DNA from: Bradyrhizobium barranii subsp. barranii
GTDB taxonomy: Bacteria; Pseudomonadota; Alphaproteobacteria; Rhizobiales; Xanthobacteraceae
Length of the DNA: 64,000 bases
Assembly (NCBI RefSeq): GCF_017565645.3
Contig: NZ_CP086136.1
Coordinates: 5,625,501 to 5,689,500, forward strand
Reading direction: 5' to 3'
The notes beneath the pieces are model-generated. The model was given only the letters and a program-made list of their open reading frames with translations. It did not search any database and was not told the origin of the DNA. The position numbers and the translations under genes are program-made. The first letter of the stretch is position 1, and the number at the start of each line of letters is the position of its first letter. Below, piece after piece: positions 39,283 to 46,913 of the stretch.

Positions 39283-41505
39283 TTACGACGCCCGTGCCTT
39301 GGGATCGAAAGGGGCGACGTTCGATGTCAACTCGCCCTCTCCGTCCAGACCGAAGAGCGCGGCGACGCGCTTCAGGCGATTGGCCCGCTCGCCGGTGATG
39401 TCCTCACTCGCCGATAGCACCTCGCGCATCGCCACGAAGGCCGCACGCCGCTGGTTGGTGTCGTCGGGCAACAATTTCGGGATCGCAGCGAGAGCACCTT
39501 CGCGATCGAGAAGCAGCATGAAGAACTGCTCACGCACCAGCTTCTTGAATTCCGACAGCGTCATGCGGGCGCCGGCATGGTCACGCCGAACCTGCCGCAA
39601 CGCCTCGATGCTCCGCTCATCCACCATGCCGCGTGCGGAGCCAACATAAAGCAGCGCGCGGAGCGCCGCTTCGCGGAGCCCGCCCTCAGCGATGTGCGAT
39701 TTCAGCTCGGCGATCCGTGCCGCGAGCATGGCGCGATGCTCCTGCGACATCTCCCGGTGGCGCGAGGGCACGGAATTAGGGTCGACGCCGACCGCGGCCT
39801 GGAGCAGCGGCGAGCCGTAGAGGTTGAGGAAGACGGCCTCGCTCAGCGCCTCCTGCGCATCGCGCCAGCTATCCAGCGTGTGCACGATCTGCTTCGACAT
39901 TTGTTCCTGGAATGCCAGGAATGGATTGTCCTTTGAAGCCGGCTTGCGGTCTGTCTCGACACGATCGGCAGCCGATTTGACCGTGGACATCCAGGGGTTC
40001 TGGCTGCTGAACGCCTCGTATTGCAGCCGCAGCGGATGCATGTTGCGGGCCCATTCCGCGAGTTGGGGCGTCACCATGCCCTTCACCCACGGCCGCATGA
40101 ATTTCTGATAAGCAGCGAGATTGAGCTCCGAGACACGCTTGGCCGCAGCAAAGCGCCGCTCGTCCTCGGGCGAATTTCCGCCCATCGCGCGGATATCATC
40201 CAGCGTGCGGGCCTCGCAGCGCATCACCCACTGGCCTACCGCAAGATCCGCATTGAGCGTCTCGTTGCCACGGGCCTCGAACGTGGCCTCGTAGAGTCCT
40301 GGCGGCAGCACGTCGATCAGGTCGATGTTGCTGGAGAACTCAGCGTGCTCCTTCTTGGCCACACCGCCGGATACGAAGATGCCGAGATGGCCGATGCTCT
40401 CGTGAACGGTATAGACGATGGTCTGGCCATAAGCTCTGATCTCGTCGACGTCGGCGTAGCAGTCCAGGATCCAGTCCAACGCCTGCTGCGGCGGGGTGAC
40501 ATTGTCGCCTTTGGAGCAGAACACCACGATCGGCGAGCGAATGTTGCGCAGATCGACCTTCTGGCCATCGGACATATCGATCTTGCCGGCTGCGAGATTG
40601 TTGCCGATGAAGAGCTCGTCGACGATGAACTGGATTTCCTCGGCATTGAGATTGACGTGTCCGCCCCACCAGCGCTCGAAATCGAGATAGCGTTCCGCCT
40701 CGGTATCGACCTTGGAGTAGACGTTGTACTGCTTGGTCCAGAGCGTATTCGACGGGTTCTGGTTCTCGAAATTCTGCACCAGCCAGGCGCCGTCGAACTT
40801 GCCGGCACCGAGATCGCTCGTGAGCGCCGTGAGCCAGCTTCCGCCCAGCAGGCCGCCGGAATAGCGCATGGGGTATTTGCCGTGCACGCCTGCCCAGTAG
40901 GCCAGCGGTGCACCGGCGATGATCAGCGGCCCAAACAGTTCCGGCCGCAGTGACGCCAGGATCATGACGGCCCAGCCGGCCTGGCAATTGCCGATCACAC
41001 AGGGGTTCCCGTCAGCGTCCGGATGACGGCTGATGACGGTCTCGATGAAGATGGCTTCCGCGCGTGCAATGCGTTCGATGGTCTGCCCGGGCATCGGCTC
41101 CGGAAGGAAGCCAATGAAGTAGCAGGGATGCCCCGCCTTCATGGCGACGCCGATCTCGCTATCGGCCTTGAAGCCGCCGATGCCGGGTCCATGGCCGGCG
41201 CGCGGATCGACCACGATGAACGGACGCCGGCTCATGTCGATCTCAACATCCTTCGGCGGAATGATGCGCACCAGTGCGTAGTTGACGGGCTCGTCCAGCT
41301 TCCGGCCGTCCGTGATCAGTTCGGCGGCATATTGCAGGACGTGCGGCGCGGTCTGGGCGACGTGCTCGCGGTACTGGTCGCCGCGCTGGCGCATGATGTC
41401 CAGGAACAGGACGCTGCGCTGTCCCGCATCGACCATGTATTCCACGGCCGAGGCGACCAGCCCCGACATTGGGCCATCAGGCAGCTTTAAGTCTTTGATC
41501 GCCAT
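39283..41505 (-). CDS. DUF3141 protein, PHA-synthase-like alpha/beta hydrolase
   Basis: A 740-residue protein of the DUF3141 family. The middle has an alpha/beta-hydrolase core with a Cys nucleophile elbow, IGNCQAGWAV (Cys174), which resembles the GxCxGG box of PHA synthases. A later Asp is in CSKGDNVTPPQQ and a His in HESIGHLGIFVSG, so a Cys-Asp-His triad is plausible. The family has no settled role; homology to PhaC suggests acyl-CoA chemistry. It is first in an operon with pta, ackA and fabI, behind a FixK-type box, an arrangement that suggests handling of excess acyl-CoA or reductant at low oxygen (inference). Confidence 0.85.
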   Translation of the reverse strand: MAIKDLKLPDGPMSGLVASAVEYMVDAGQRSVLFLDIMRQRGDQYREHVAQTAPHVLQYAAELITDGRKLDEPVNYALVRIIPPKDVEIDMSRRPFIVVDPRAGHGPGIGGFKADSEIGVAMKAGHPCYFIGFLPEPMPGQTIERIARAEAIFIETVISRHPDADGNPCVIGNCQAGWAVMILASLRPELFGPLIIAGAPLAYWAGVHGKYPMRYSGGLLGGSWLTALTSDLGAGKFDGAWLVQNFENQNPSNTLWTKQYNVYSKVDTEAERYLDFERWWGGHVNLNAEEIQFIVDELFIGNNLAAGKIDMSDGQKVDLRNIRSPIVVFCSKGDNVTPPQQALDWILDCYADVDEIRAYGQTIVYTVHESIGHLGIFVSGGVAKKEHAEFSSNIDLIDVLPPGLYEATFEARGNETLNADLAVGQWVMRCEARTLDDIRAMGGNSPEDERRFAAAKRVSELNLAAYQKFMRPWVKGMVTPQLAEWARNMHPLRLQYEAFSSQNPWMSTVKSAADRVETDRKPASKDNPFLAFQEQMSKQIVHTLDSWRDAQEALSEAVFLNLYGSPLLQAAVGVDPNSVPSRHREMSQEHRAMLAARIAELKSHIAEGGLREAALRALLYVGSARGMVDERSIEALRQVRRDHAGARMTLSEFKKLVREQFFMLLLDREGALAAIPKLLPDDTNQRRAAFVAMREVLSASEDITGERANRLKRVAALFGLDGEGELTSNVAPFDPKARAS

Positions 41506-41557
41506 GTTCGACCTCGTCGTCGCGCGAGGTCATTCAATTAAGGTCGGCGGTCGCTGA

Positions 41558-41571
41558 CGTTGATTTAGGTC
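41558..41571 (-). promoter_or_regulatory. FixK/FNR-type box, TTGATTTAGGTCAA
   Basis: A perfect TTGA-N6-TCAA palindrome centred about 59 bases upstream of the DUF3141 ATG at 41505. It is almost identical to the box at 32820-32833 (one base differs in the spacer). It lies between the DUF3141 operon and a divergent GNAT gene whose start is about 87 bases away, so it could influence both, but the spacing fits the minus-strand operon better. Confidence 0.78.
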
Positions 41572-41657
41572 AACGGTTGGCGACGGTGTTCGCGTCAATC
41601 GGGATCGACCAACTGCCCCGCGGGGGCGCGCCGCAATCGGGCCGCGGGAGAGCTCAA

Positions 41658-42179
41658 GTGCCGGATGCCGCAAATTACAGCCGCCAGGAGAGACTTCGCG
41701 ACGGACGATTGGTCGATATCCGGGCGCTTCGCCCCGAGGACGAGCCCGACATGCTTGCCGCGCTCGAGGAGACCAGCGCTCAATCGCTCCAACGCCGCTT
41801 CTTTGTGACGAAGCGTCATTTTTCCGAACGGGAGCGCGCTTTCTTCATGGAACCCGATTTCAGAAACCACGTGGCGCTGGTTGCGTGCACGGAAGAGGCG
41901 AACCGCAGCATGATCATCGGCGGTGGTCGCTATGTCATATTCGAGCCTGGACGGGCCGAAGCAGCTTTCGTCGTGATCGATGCCTGGCAGGGACGTGGCG
42001 TTGGCGGGCTGCTGACGCGCCATCTGATCGCTATCGCCCGCGAGGCCGGATTGACGGAGTTGACCGCGGAAGTGTTACCGGAGAACGCGGCGATGCTCCG
42101 CGTCTTCGACAAGTTTGGCTTCAAGCCAGCAACGACCCGCGAACCCGGTGTAATTCACATGGCATTGAAGCTGTCCTAA
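41658..42179 (+). CDS. GNAT family N-acetyltransferase
   Basis: A 173-residue acetyltransferase. It starts at a GTG with GGGAG upstream, giving MPDAANYSRQERLRDGRLV; an ATG-free longer frame from 41577 would overlap the regulatory region. Motif A is VIDAWQGRGVGGLLTRHLIAIA (acetyl-CoA loop), and motif B-like VLPENAAMLRVFDKFGFKP follows. The RLVDIRALRPEDEP start resembles the acetyltransferase domains attached to protein-acetylating (Pat-like) enzymes. Given the acetyl phosphate/acetyl-CoA genes next door, a role in protein acetylation is conceivable, but this is only context. Confidence 0.8.
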   Translation: MPDAANYSRQERLRDGRLVDIRALRPEDEPDMLAALEETSAQSLQRRFFVTKRHFSERERAFFMEPDFRNHVALVACTEEANRSMIIGGGRYVIFEPGRAEAAFVVIDAWQGRGVGGLLTRHLIAIAREAGLTELTAEVLPENAAMLRVFDKFGFKPATTREPGVIHMALKLS

Positions 42180-42421
42180 TACGCGGCCGGCACGAGAGCT
42201 CCAGCATCGAGAGAAATGGCGGCGGCGCGTCGCGCCACCGTCCGTTGGTACCGGCACCTCCAAACGCGCGCCCTCACCCCAAGCCTGAATTTTCCGCCGC
42301 GCGCGATCTGTCAGGCGAGCGTCAGCCTGTTCGTCTAGCTTCGCAACATGTCGGCCGCCGACACACGCCGCCCCTCAGCAATCCCGGACACTGGCGACAC
42401 CGCCCAGGGCGTCGCTGGTTG

Positions 42422-42459
42422 CGAGGCCCGGTTGGATTCGCGTCCATTTCCGGGCCTCG
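42422..42459. repeat. Perfect 10-bp inverted repeat, CGAGGCCCGG / CCGGGCCTCG
   Basis: Arms at 42422-42431 and 42450-42459 with an 18-base loop, in the 349-base gap between the GNAT gene and the small secreted protein gene. On the plus strand it is followed by a weak T run (GTTTGCTG), so it might end transcription from the left. No gene is supported in the rest of the gap (42180-42470). Confidence 0.55.
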
Positions 42460-42470
42460 TTTGCTGCCTC

Positions 42471-42501
42471 AAAAGAAAACGGCGCCCCCAAAGGAGCGCC
42501 G
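42471..42501 (-). terminator. Rho-independent terminator of the small secreted protein gene
   Basis: Read on the minus strand, a GC-rich hairpin (CGGCGC / GCGCCG arms at 42496-42501 and 42480-42485) is followed directly by TTTTCTTTT (42471-42479). It begins 28 bases behind the stop codon of the gene at 42529-42903. Confidence 0.8.
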
Positions 42502-42528
42502 CCCGAAACTCTTCGTCGCTGCGTTGGC

Positions 42529-42903
42529 TCAGTAGCCGCAGGACGCGCAGCCCATCTGCACCGGCGCGTAATAGGAATACCCCGGCGAAACCATCTCGAC
42601 GCGCTGGCGCGTGGCGTATTGCGGCGGGATGCGTTCGTACTGGACGCTCGGCGGTGCCACCATCACGGTCTGCGGCACCATCACGGTGCGGTACTGCGCC
42701 GCCGTGCGGTGTGCGACGGTTGCGCCGGGCGACACCATCACGGTCTCGTCGACGGTGCGGTATTGCGGCTGCACGTATTGCTGCTGGTAGCAGGTCTGGC
42801 ACGGCGGCGGCGCGTAGCAATTGTAGCAGCCGGCAGAGGCCGCGCTCGTCATGGAAATCGCGGCGACGACTGTTGAGATAACGATAGCGAGAGTACGAGA
42901 CAT
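42529..42903 (-). CDS. Small secreted Tyr/Pro/Cys-rich protein, unknown function
   Basis: A 124-residue exported protein. The ATG at 42903 gives a typical signal peptide (MSRTLAIVISTVVAAISM, cleavage near ASA-GC at about residue 23). The mature part has CYNCYAPPPCQTCYQQQ at its start, then repeats of the type QYRTV and VMV (VDETVMVSPGA, QYRTVMVPQTVMVAPP), and ends MGCASCGY. Four of the seven Cys lie in the first 18 mature residues and two in CASC at the end. The longer frame from 42996 is rejected because it hides the signal peptide. It is monocistronic with its own terminator. No family function is known to me. Confidence 0.75.
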   Translation of the reverse strand: MSRTLAIVISTVVAAISMTSAASAGCYNCYAPPPCQTCYQQQYVQPQYRTVDETVMVSPGATVAHRTAAQYRTVMVPQTVMVAPPSVQYERIPPQYATRQRVEMVSPGYSYYAPVQMGCASCGY

Positions 42904-43074
42904 TGTGGTGGTGCCCCAGTTGCCCAAAATGGATTTGCGAAGGTCGCGAGCAGTATACGCTGCAACATCCCGAGTTGCCGAACTTCGTCGAGGCATCCTT
43001 AATGCGAACGGCCGGCTTTCGCCGGCCGTTCAGAACTTGTTGACCATGCGCGCGAGGCGCGGACGGTACAGCGC

Positions 43075-44925
43075 TTACTTCGTGCGCCGCTTTACCTCAC
43101 GCACCGCACCGCGTGCGGCGCTGGTGGTGAGTGCTGCGTAAGCCTGAAGCGCGGTCGAGACGTTGCGCTTACGGCCCGTCGCCTGCCAGGCGGCATCGCC
43201 CTTGGCCTCTTCCGCCGCGCGGCGCTTGGCGAGCTCCTCATCGGAGACCTCCAGGCTGATGCTGCGGTTCGGGATGTCGATGGCGATGCGGTCGCCGGTG
43301 CGCACCAGACCGATGTTGCCGCCTTCGGCCGCTTCCGGCGACAGATGGCCGATCGAGAGGCCGGACGAGCCGCCGGAGAAGCGTCCGTCGGTGACGAGCG
43401 CGCAGGCTTTGCCGAGGCCCATCGATTTCAGGTAGCTGGTCGGATACAGCATCTCCTGCATGCCGGGGCCGCCGCGCGGACCTTCGTAAATGATGACCAC
43501 GACCTCGCCGGCGACGACCTTGCCGCCCAGAATGCCTTCAACGGCCGCGTCCTGGCTCTCGAACACGCGTGCCGGGCCGGAGAACTTCAGGATCGAGGCG
43601 TCGACGCCCGCGGTCTTCACGATGCAGCCGTCCTGCGCGAGGTTACCGTAGAGCACGGCGAGACCGCCATCCTTGCTGAAGGCATGCTCGAGGTTGCGGA
43701 CCACACCCTTCTCGCGATCGCTATCGAGCTCGTCGTAACGGCGCTCCTGGCTGAAGGCGACCTGGGTCGGAATGCCGCCGGGCGACGCGCGGAAGAACGT
43801 GCGGACAGACTCGCTCTTGGAGCGCTTGATGTCCCAGCGCTCCAGCGCGTCGTTCATGGTCGGCGCGTGCACGGTCGAGACCGAGGTGTCGATCAGGCCG
43901 GCGCGGTCGAGCTCGCCCAGAATGCCCATGATGCCGCCGGCGCGATGCACGTCCTCGACATGGACGTCGGCGACCGATGGCGCGACCTTGCACAGCACGG
44001 GCACGCGGCGCGACAGCCGGTCGATGTCCTGCATGGTGAACTCCACCTGCCCTTCATGGGCCGCCGCCAGCAGATGCAGCACGGTGTTGGTCGAGCCGCC
44101 CATGGCGATATCCAGCGTCATCGCGTTCTCGAACGCCTTGAAGTTGGCGACGTTGCGCGGCAGCACGGAGGCATCGTCCTGCTCGTAATAGCGGCGCACG
44201 ATATCGACGATGGTGTGGCCGGCCTCGACGAACAGGCGCTTGCGGTCGGCGTGGGTCGCCACCACCGTGCCGTTGCCGGGCAGCGCGAGGCCGAGCGCCT
44301 CGGTGAGGCAGTTCATCGAATTGGCCGTGAACATGCCCGAGCAGGAGCCGCAGGTCGGACACGCCGAGCGCTCGATCACCTTGACGTCCTCGTCGCTGAC
44401 CTTGGAGTCGGCGGCCGCCACCATGGCGTCGATGAGGTCGACGGCCTTGGTCTTGCCCTGCAGCGTGACCTTGCCGGCCTCCATCGGGCCGCCCGAGACG
44501 AACACGGCGGGGATGTTGAGCCGCAGCGCGGCCATCAGCATGCCGGGCGTGATCTTGTCGCAGTTGGAGATGCAGACGAGGCCGTCGGCGCAATGAGCGT
44601 TGGCCATGTATTCGACGCTGTCGGCGATCAGCTCGCGCGACGGCAGGCTGTAGAGCATGCCGTCATGGCCCATGGCGATGCCGTCATCGACCGCGATGGT
44701 GTTGAATTCCTTGGCGACGCCGCCGGCCTGCTCGATCTCGCGGGCAACGAGCTGGCCGAGGTCCTTGAGGTGGACGTGGCCGGGCACGAACTGGGTGAAG
44801 GAGTTGACGACCGCGATGATCGGCTTGCCGAAATCGGCATCCTTCATGCCCGTCGCGCGCCAGAGGCCGCGGGCGCCCGCCATGTTGCGGCCGTGGGTGG
44901 TGGTGCGGGAGCGATAGGCTGGCAT
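43075..44925 (-). CDS. ilvD: Dihydroxy-acid dehydratase
   Basis: A Fe-S dehydratase of 616 residues in valine, isoleucine and pantothenate synthesis. Conserved parts are [53 protein letters not shown] and [19 protein letters not shown] (Cys ligands), and the C-terminal [25 protein letters not shown]. Length and motifs are complete. It is transcribed alone. The 200 bases upstream (44926-45126) contain no other supported gene. Confidence 0.96.
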   Translation of the reverse strand: MPAYRSRTTTHGRNMAGARGLWRATGMKDADFGKPIIAVVNSFTQFVPGHVHLKDLGQLVAREIEQAGGVAKEFNTIAVDDGIAMGHDGMLYSLPSRELIADSVEYMANAHCADGLVCISNCDKITPGMLMAALRLNIPAVFVSGGPMEAGKVTLQGKTKAVDLIDAMVAAADSKVSDEDVKVIERSACPTCGSCSGMFTANSMNCLTEALGLALPGNGTVVATHADRKRLFVEAGHTIVDIVRRYYEQDDASVLPRNVANFKAFENAMTLDIAMGGSTNTVLHLLAAAHEGQVEFTMQDIDRLSRRVPVLCKVAPSVADVHVEDVHRAGGIMGILGELDRAGLIDTSVSTVHAPTMNDALERWDIKRSKSESVRTFFRASPGGIPTQVAFSQERRYDELDSDREKGVVRNLEHAFSKDGGLAVLYGNLAQDGCIVKTAGVDASILKFSGPARVFESQDAAVEGILGGKVVAGEVVVIIYEGPRGGPGMQEMLYPTSYLKSMGLGKACALVTDGRFSGGSSGLSIGHLSPEAAEGGNIGLVRTGDRIAIDIPNRSISLEVSDEELAKRRAAEEAKGDAAWQATGRKRNVSTALQAYAALTTSAARGAVREVKRRTK

Positions 44926-45126
44926 GGCGGTTTCCGTCCTCGGTTGGGTCAGCCGGGCGGAAAAATGGAAGCCGCCTCAGGCCTTTCCGGCCGGATAGCG
45001 CACGGGCTGGGCGCGCGCAACGGGAACTTGCCCCGAAACGGCCCGGATCGGCCCCGCGCAGGCCTCCCCTGCTCCGGGCGCGGGTTATTGCAGGGTCGCG
45101 CCAGCGCCGGACGAACGCCGCAGCAG

Positions 45127-45996
45127 CTAGCGCTTCGGCTTGGGCAGCACAATTCTCCCCTGGGAGGCGATGCCGCCCCACTTGGCGGACCACCCGACTT
45201 CCGAGGCCGAGAATGGCTCGATGCCTGCATGACCCCCGGCACCCTGCAGTGCAAACAGGGCGCCCTGGGGATCCACACATCGTGCGATCCAGCAGCCATC
45301 AGGCAATTCGATCGGACCCTGGAGGATCCGGCCTCCACCAGCATTCACATGCTTCGTCGCAGCGCCGATGTCGTCGACATTGAAGTAATGCAGCCAACAT
45401 GGCTGCGCTACGCTCGAAAGTTTCGTCAGCATGCCGCCGACCGTTTGCCCCCCCGCCGAAAACAATTGGTACCAGTCCGCTGGATCGGTTTGAGCGTCAG
45501 CCTTCTGCCAACCAAATAGTTCTCTGTAGAAATCGAAGATCACGGTCCGGTCGGCGGCCAATAGCTCATGCCAGCCTACGCGCCCGGGCTCGTCCAGCCG
45601 GCCCGGTTTCCATCGGCCATATGTCGGTTTCTCGATCAGCCCGAACGTCGCTTTCTGCGGATCGGCAGCGACTGCTATTCGGCCAATATTGGTGTCGGTC
45701 GGCGGCACAAAGATCGTGCCTTCGAGACGCCTGATCTGCGCGGCAGCCCCGTCCAGGTCGTCGACAGCGACGTAACCCATCCATCTCGGCGTTGCCCCTG
45801 ATCTCCGCCCCTCTTCCGGGATGTCCATAAGGCCGCCCAGCGGGGTGCCGCCGCTACGAACCACCGTGTAAGGCAGTTCCGGAGTCGATTCATCCGTCAC
45901 GCCCCAGCCGACGACCTTGCGATAGAATGCGCCCGCCGCCGCGACGTCCGTGGTCAGCAGTTCGTACCAAGCGAAACGTCCGAGTTGATCCGCCAC
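45127..45996 (-). CDS. VOC family protein with two glyoxalase-like modules
   Basis: A 289-residue protein made of two vicinal-oxygen-chelate modules. The first begins FAWYELLTTDVAAAGAFYRKVVGW and the second VGWHELLAADRTVIFDFYRELFGW; each ends in a VDD-containing strand (MGYVAVDDLDGA, LHYFNVDDIGAA). The reaction is unknown. A GTG start at 45996 with GGAGAG upstream is preferred to the longer frame from 46056. The gene is divergent from the RiPP precursor, and the shared 240-base region holds a GTTGAC-N7-GTCAAC palindrome. VOC proteins can serve in resistance, but a link to the RiPP locus is speculative. Confidence 0.82.
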   Translation of the reverse strand: MADQLGRFAWYELLTTDVAAAGAFYRKVVGWGVTDESTPELPYTVVRSGGTPLGGLMDIPEEGRRSGATPRWMGYVAVDDLDGAAAQIRRLEGTIFVPPTDTNIGRIAVAADPQKATFGLIEKPTYGRWKPGRLDEPGRVGWHELLAADRTVIFDFYRELFGWQKADAQTDPADWYQLFSAGGQTVGGMLTKLSSVAQPCWLHYFNVDDIGAATKHVNAGGGRILQGPIELPDGCWIARCVDPQGALFALQGAGGHAGIEPFSASEVGWSAKWGGIASQGRIVLPKPKR

Positions 45997-46070
45997 GCCG
46001 ATCTCTCCGTTCAAACCTGGATGCGATTGCGGCACTGCACCAAGTTGCACTCGCACCGAGAGCGTGGATC

Positions 46071-46089
46071 GTTGACGCGTTGTGTCAAC
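46071..46089. promoter_or_regulatory. Operator-like palindrome GTTGAC-N7-GTCAAC
   Basis: Perfect 6-bp arms at 46071-46076 and 46084-46089, in the divergent region between the VOC gene (start 45996) and the RiPP precursor (start 46237). The spacing between TTGA and TCAA is 9, not 6, so it is not a FixK/FNR box. It has the look of a dimeric repressor or activator site, but the protein cannot be named. Confidence 0.45.
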
Positions 46090-46236
46090 CGGCCGTGCCG
46101 ATTGCCGTTCATGAAGATGAATACATCCCGAACGTGCAGCGCCGCGCTTTTGTGCGCGTAATTGTTGCCCGCGTTATTTCCTGGGCGTAGACTTACCGCG
46201 GGTGGGATACTTCTTGCAATGCTCGGAGGTTCGACC

Positions 46237-46686
46237 ATGCGGCAGGCGAAGAAGACTTCTAAAGGGAAGAAGCGAGTAAGCAAAGTCGCCGTGCCGGCGT
46301 TCGGAGCCGCAGGGTTGACGTTCTCGCTGGCGGGAGGCGCATCGGCGTCCGCCGTACCGACACCCGACGTACAACAATTGCCGCACCTTGGAACGGGCCA
46401 GGCAATCACGCTCGATGAAGAGGAAATGGCTGACGTCAGCCTGGCCACCTTCCATCTCTTCGACAAGGAAAACGCCGGTAGCCGCGTGCAGCTGGCATGG
46501 CGCGGATGCGGCGGTTGCCGCGGCTGCGGAGGCTGTCGGGCTTGCCGTGGCTGCCGATGTGGCGTCGGTTGCCGATGTGCGGGTTGTGCAGTTGGCTGTG
46601 CTGTCGGCTGTGGCGTTGGTGTGGTGGGATGCGCCGTAACATGCGCGGGTTGCTGCGCATCGTGGGGCCGCTGCCGCGTGTGCTAG
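46237..46686 (+). CDS. Azole-RiPP (TOMM) precursor peptide with 18-Cys Gly-rich core
   Basis: A 149-residue precursor. The ATG at 46237 has GGAGG eight bases upstream; the longer frame from 46162 lacks this. Residues 1-39 look like a Sec signal (MRQAKKTSKGKKRVSK, hydrophobic VPAFGAAGLTFSLAGG, then ASASA). Residues 40-88 are an acidic leader with ITLDEEEMADVSLATF and HLFDKEN. From about residue 89 the core is almost only Gly, Cys, Arg, Ala and Val: CGGCRGCGGCRACRG, CAVGCAVGCG, CAVTCAGCC. It has 18 Cys in 61 residues and very few Ser/Thr. The synthetase and dehydrogenase genes lie directly downstream, so Cys-to-thiazole(line) conversion is expected (family knowledge). Cys-rich heterocycloanthracin-type precursors are the nearest analogue I recall. 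Confidence 0.82.
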   Translation: MRQAKKTSKGKKRVSKVAVPAFGAAGLTFSLAGGASASAVPTPDVQQLPHLGTGQAITLDEEEMADVSLATFHLFDKENAGSRVQLAWRGCGGCRGCGGCRACRGCRCGVGCRCAGCAVGCAVGCGVGVVGCAVTCAGCCASWGRCRVC

Positions 46687-46729
46687 ACCCCGGCGCGTTC
46701 CGAATGTCAAATTCACGGGTCGATAGGTC

Positions 46730-46761
46730 ATTGGCCGGCCTCAAGAAAGGGTCCGGCCAAT
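46730..46761 (+). terminator. Hairpin between precursor and synthetase genes (possible attenuator)
   Basis: Perfect 9-bp arms ATTGGCCGG (46730-46738) and CCGGCCAAT (46753-46761) with a 14-base loop, followed by a weakly T-rich TGCTTGATTTCG. It lies 44 bases after the precursor stop and about 150 bases before the synthetase start. A partial terminator here would give more precursor than enzyme, as in several RiPP operons; a 3' stabilising hairpin is the alternative. Confidence 0.5.
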
Positions 46762-46913
46762 TGCTTGATTTCGCTACGACGCCTGCATCGGCGGCTTGCG
46801 GGTGACAGCTGAATTCGTTTCAATTCTCTGGGAAAATGCCGGCGCGCGGTCGCGACGATCCATCTTGCGCCGGGTATCTAGCGTGACGGCAACAGGATCA
46901 GCGTGCTGACTCA

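Noticed and set aside
43345..45519. 724-residue plus-strand frame
   Set aside because: Antisense to ilvD, whose Fe-S motifs are certain.
46071..46089. Palindrome considered as a fourth FixK box
   Set aside because: TTGA and TCAA are 9 bases apart instead of 6.
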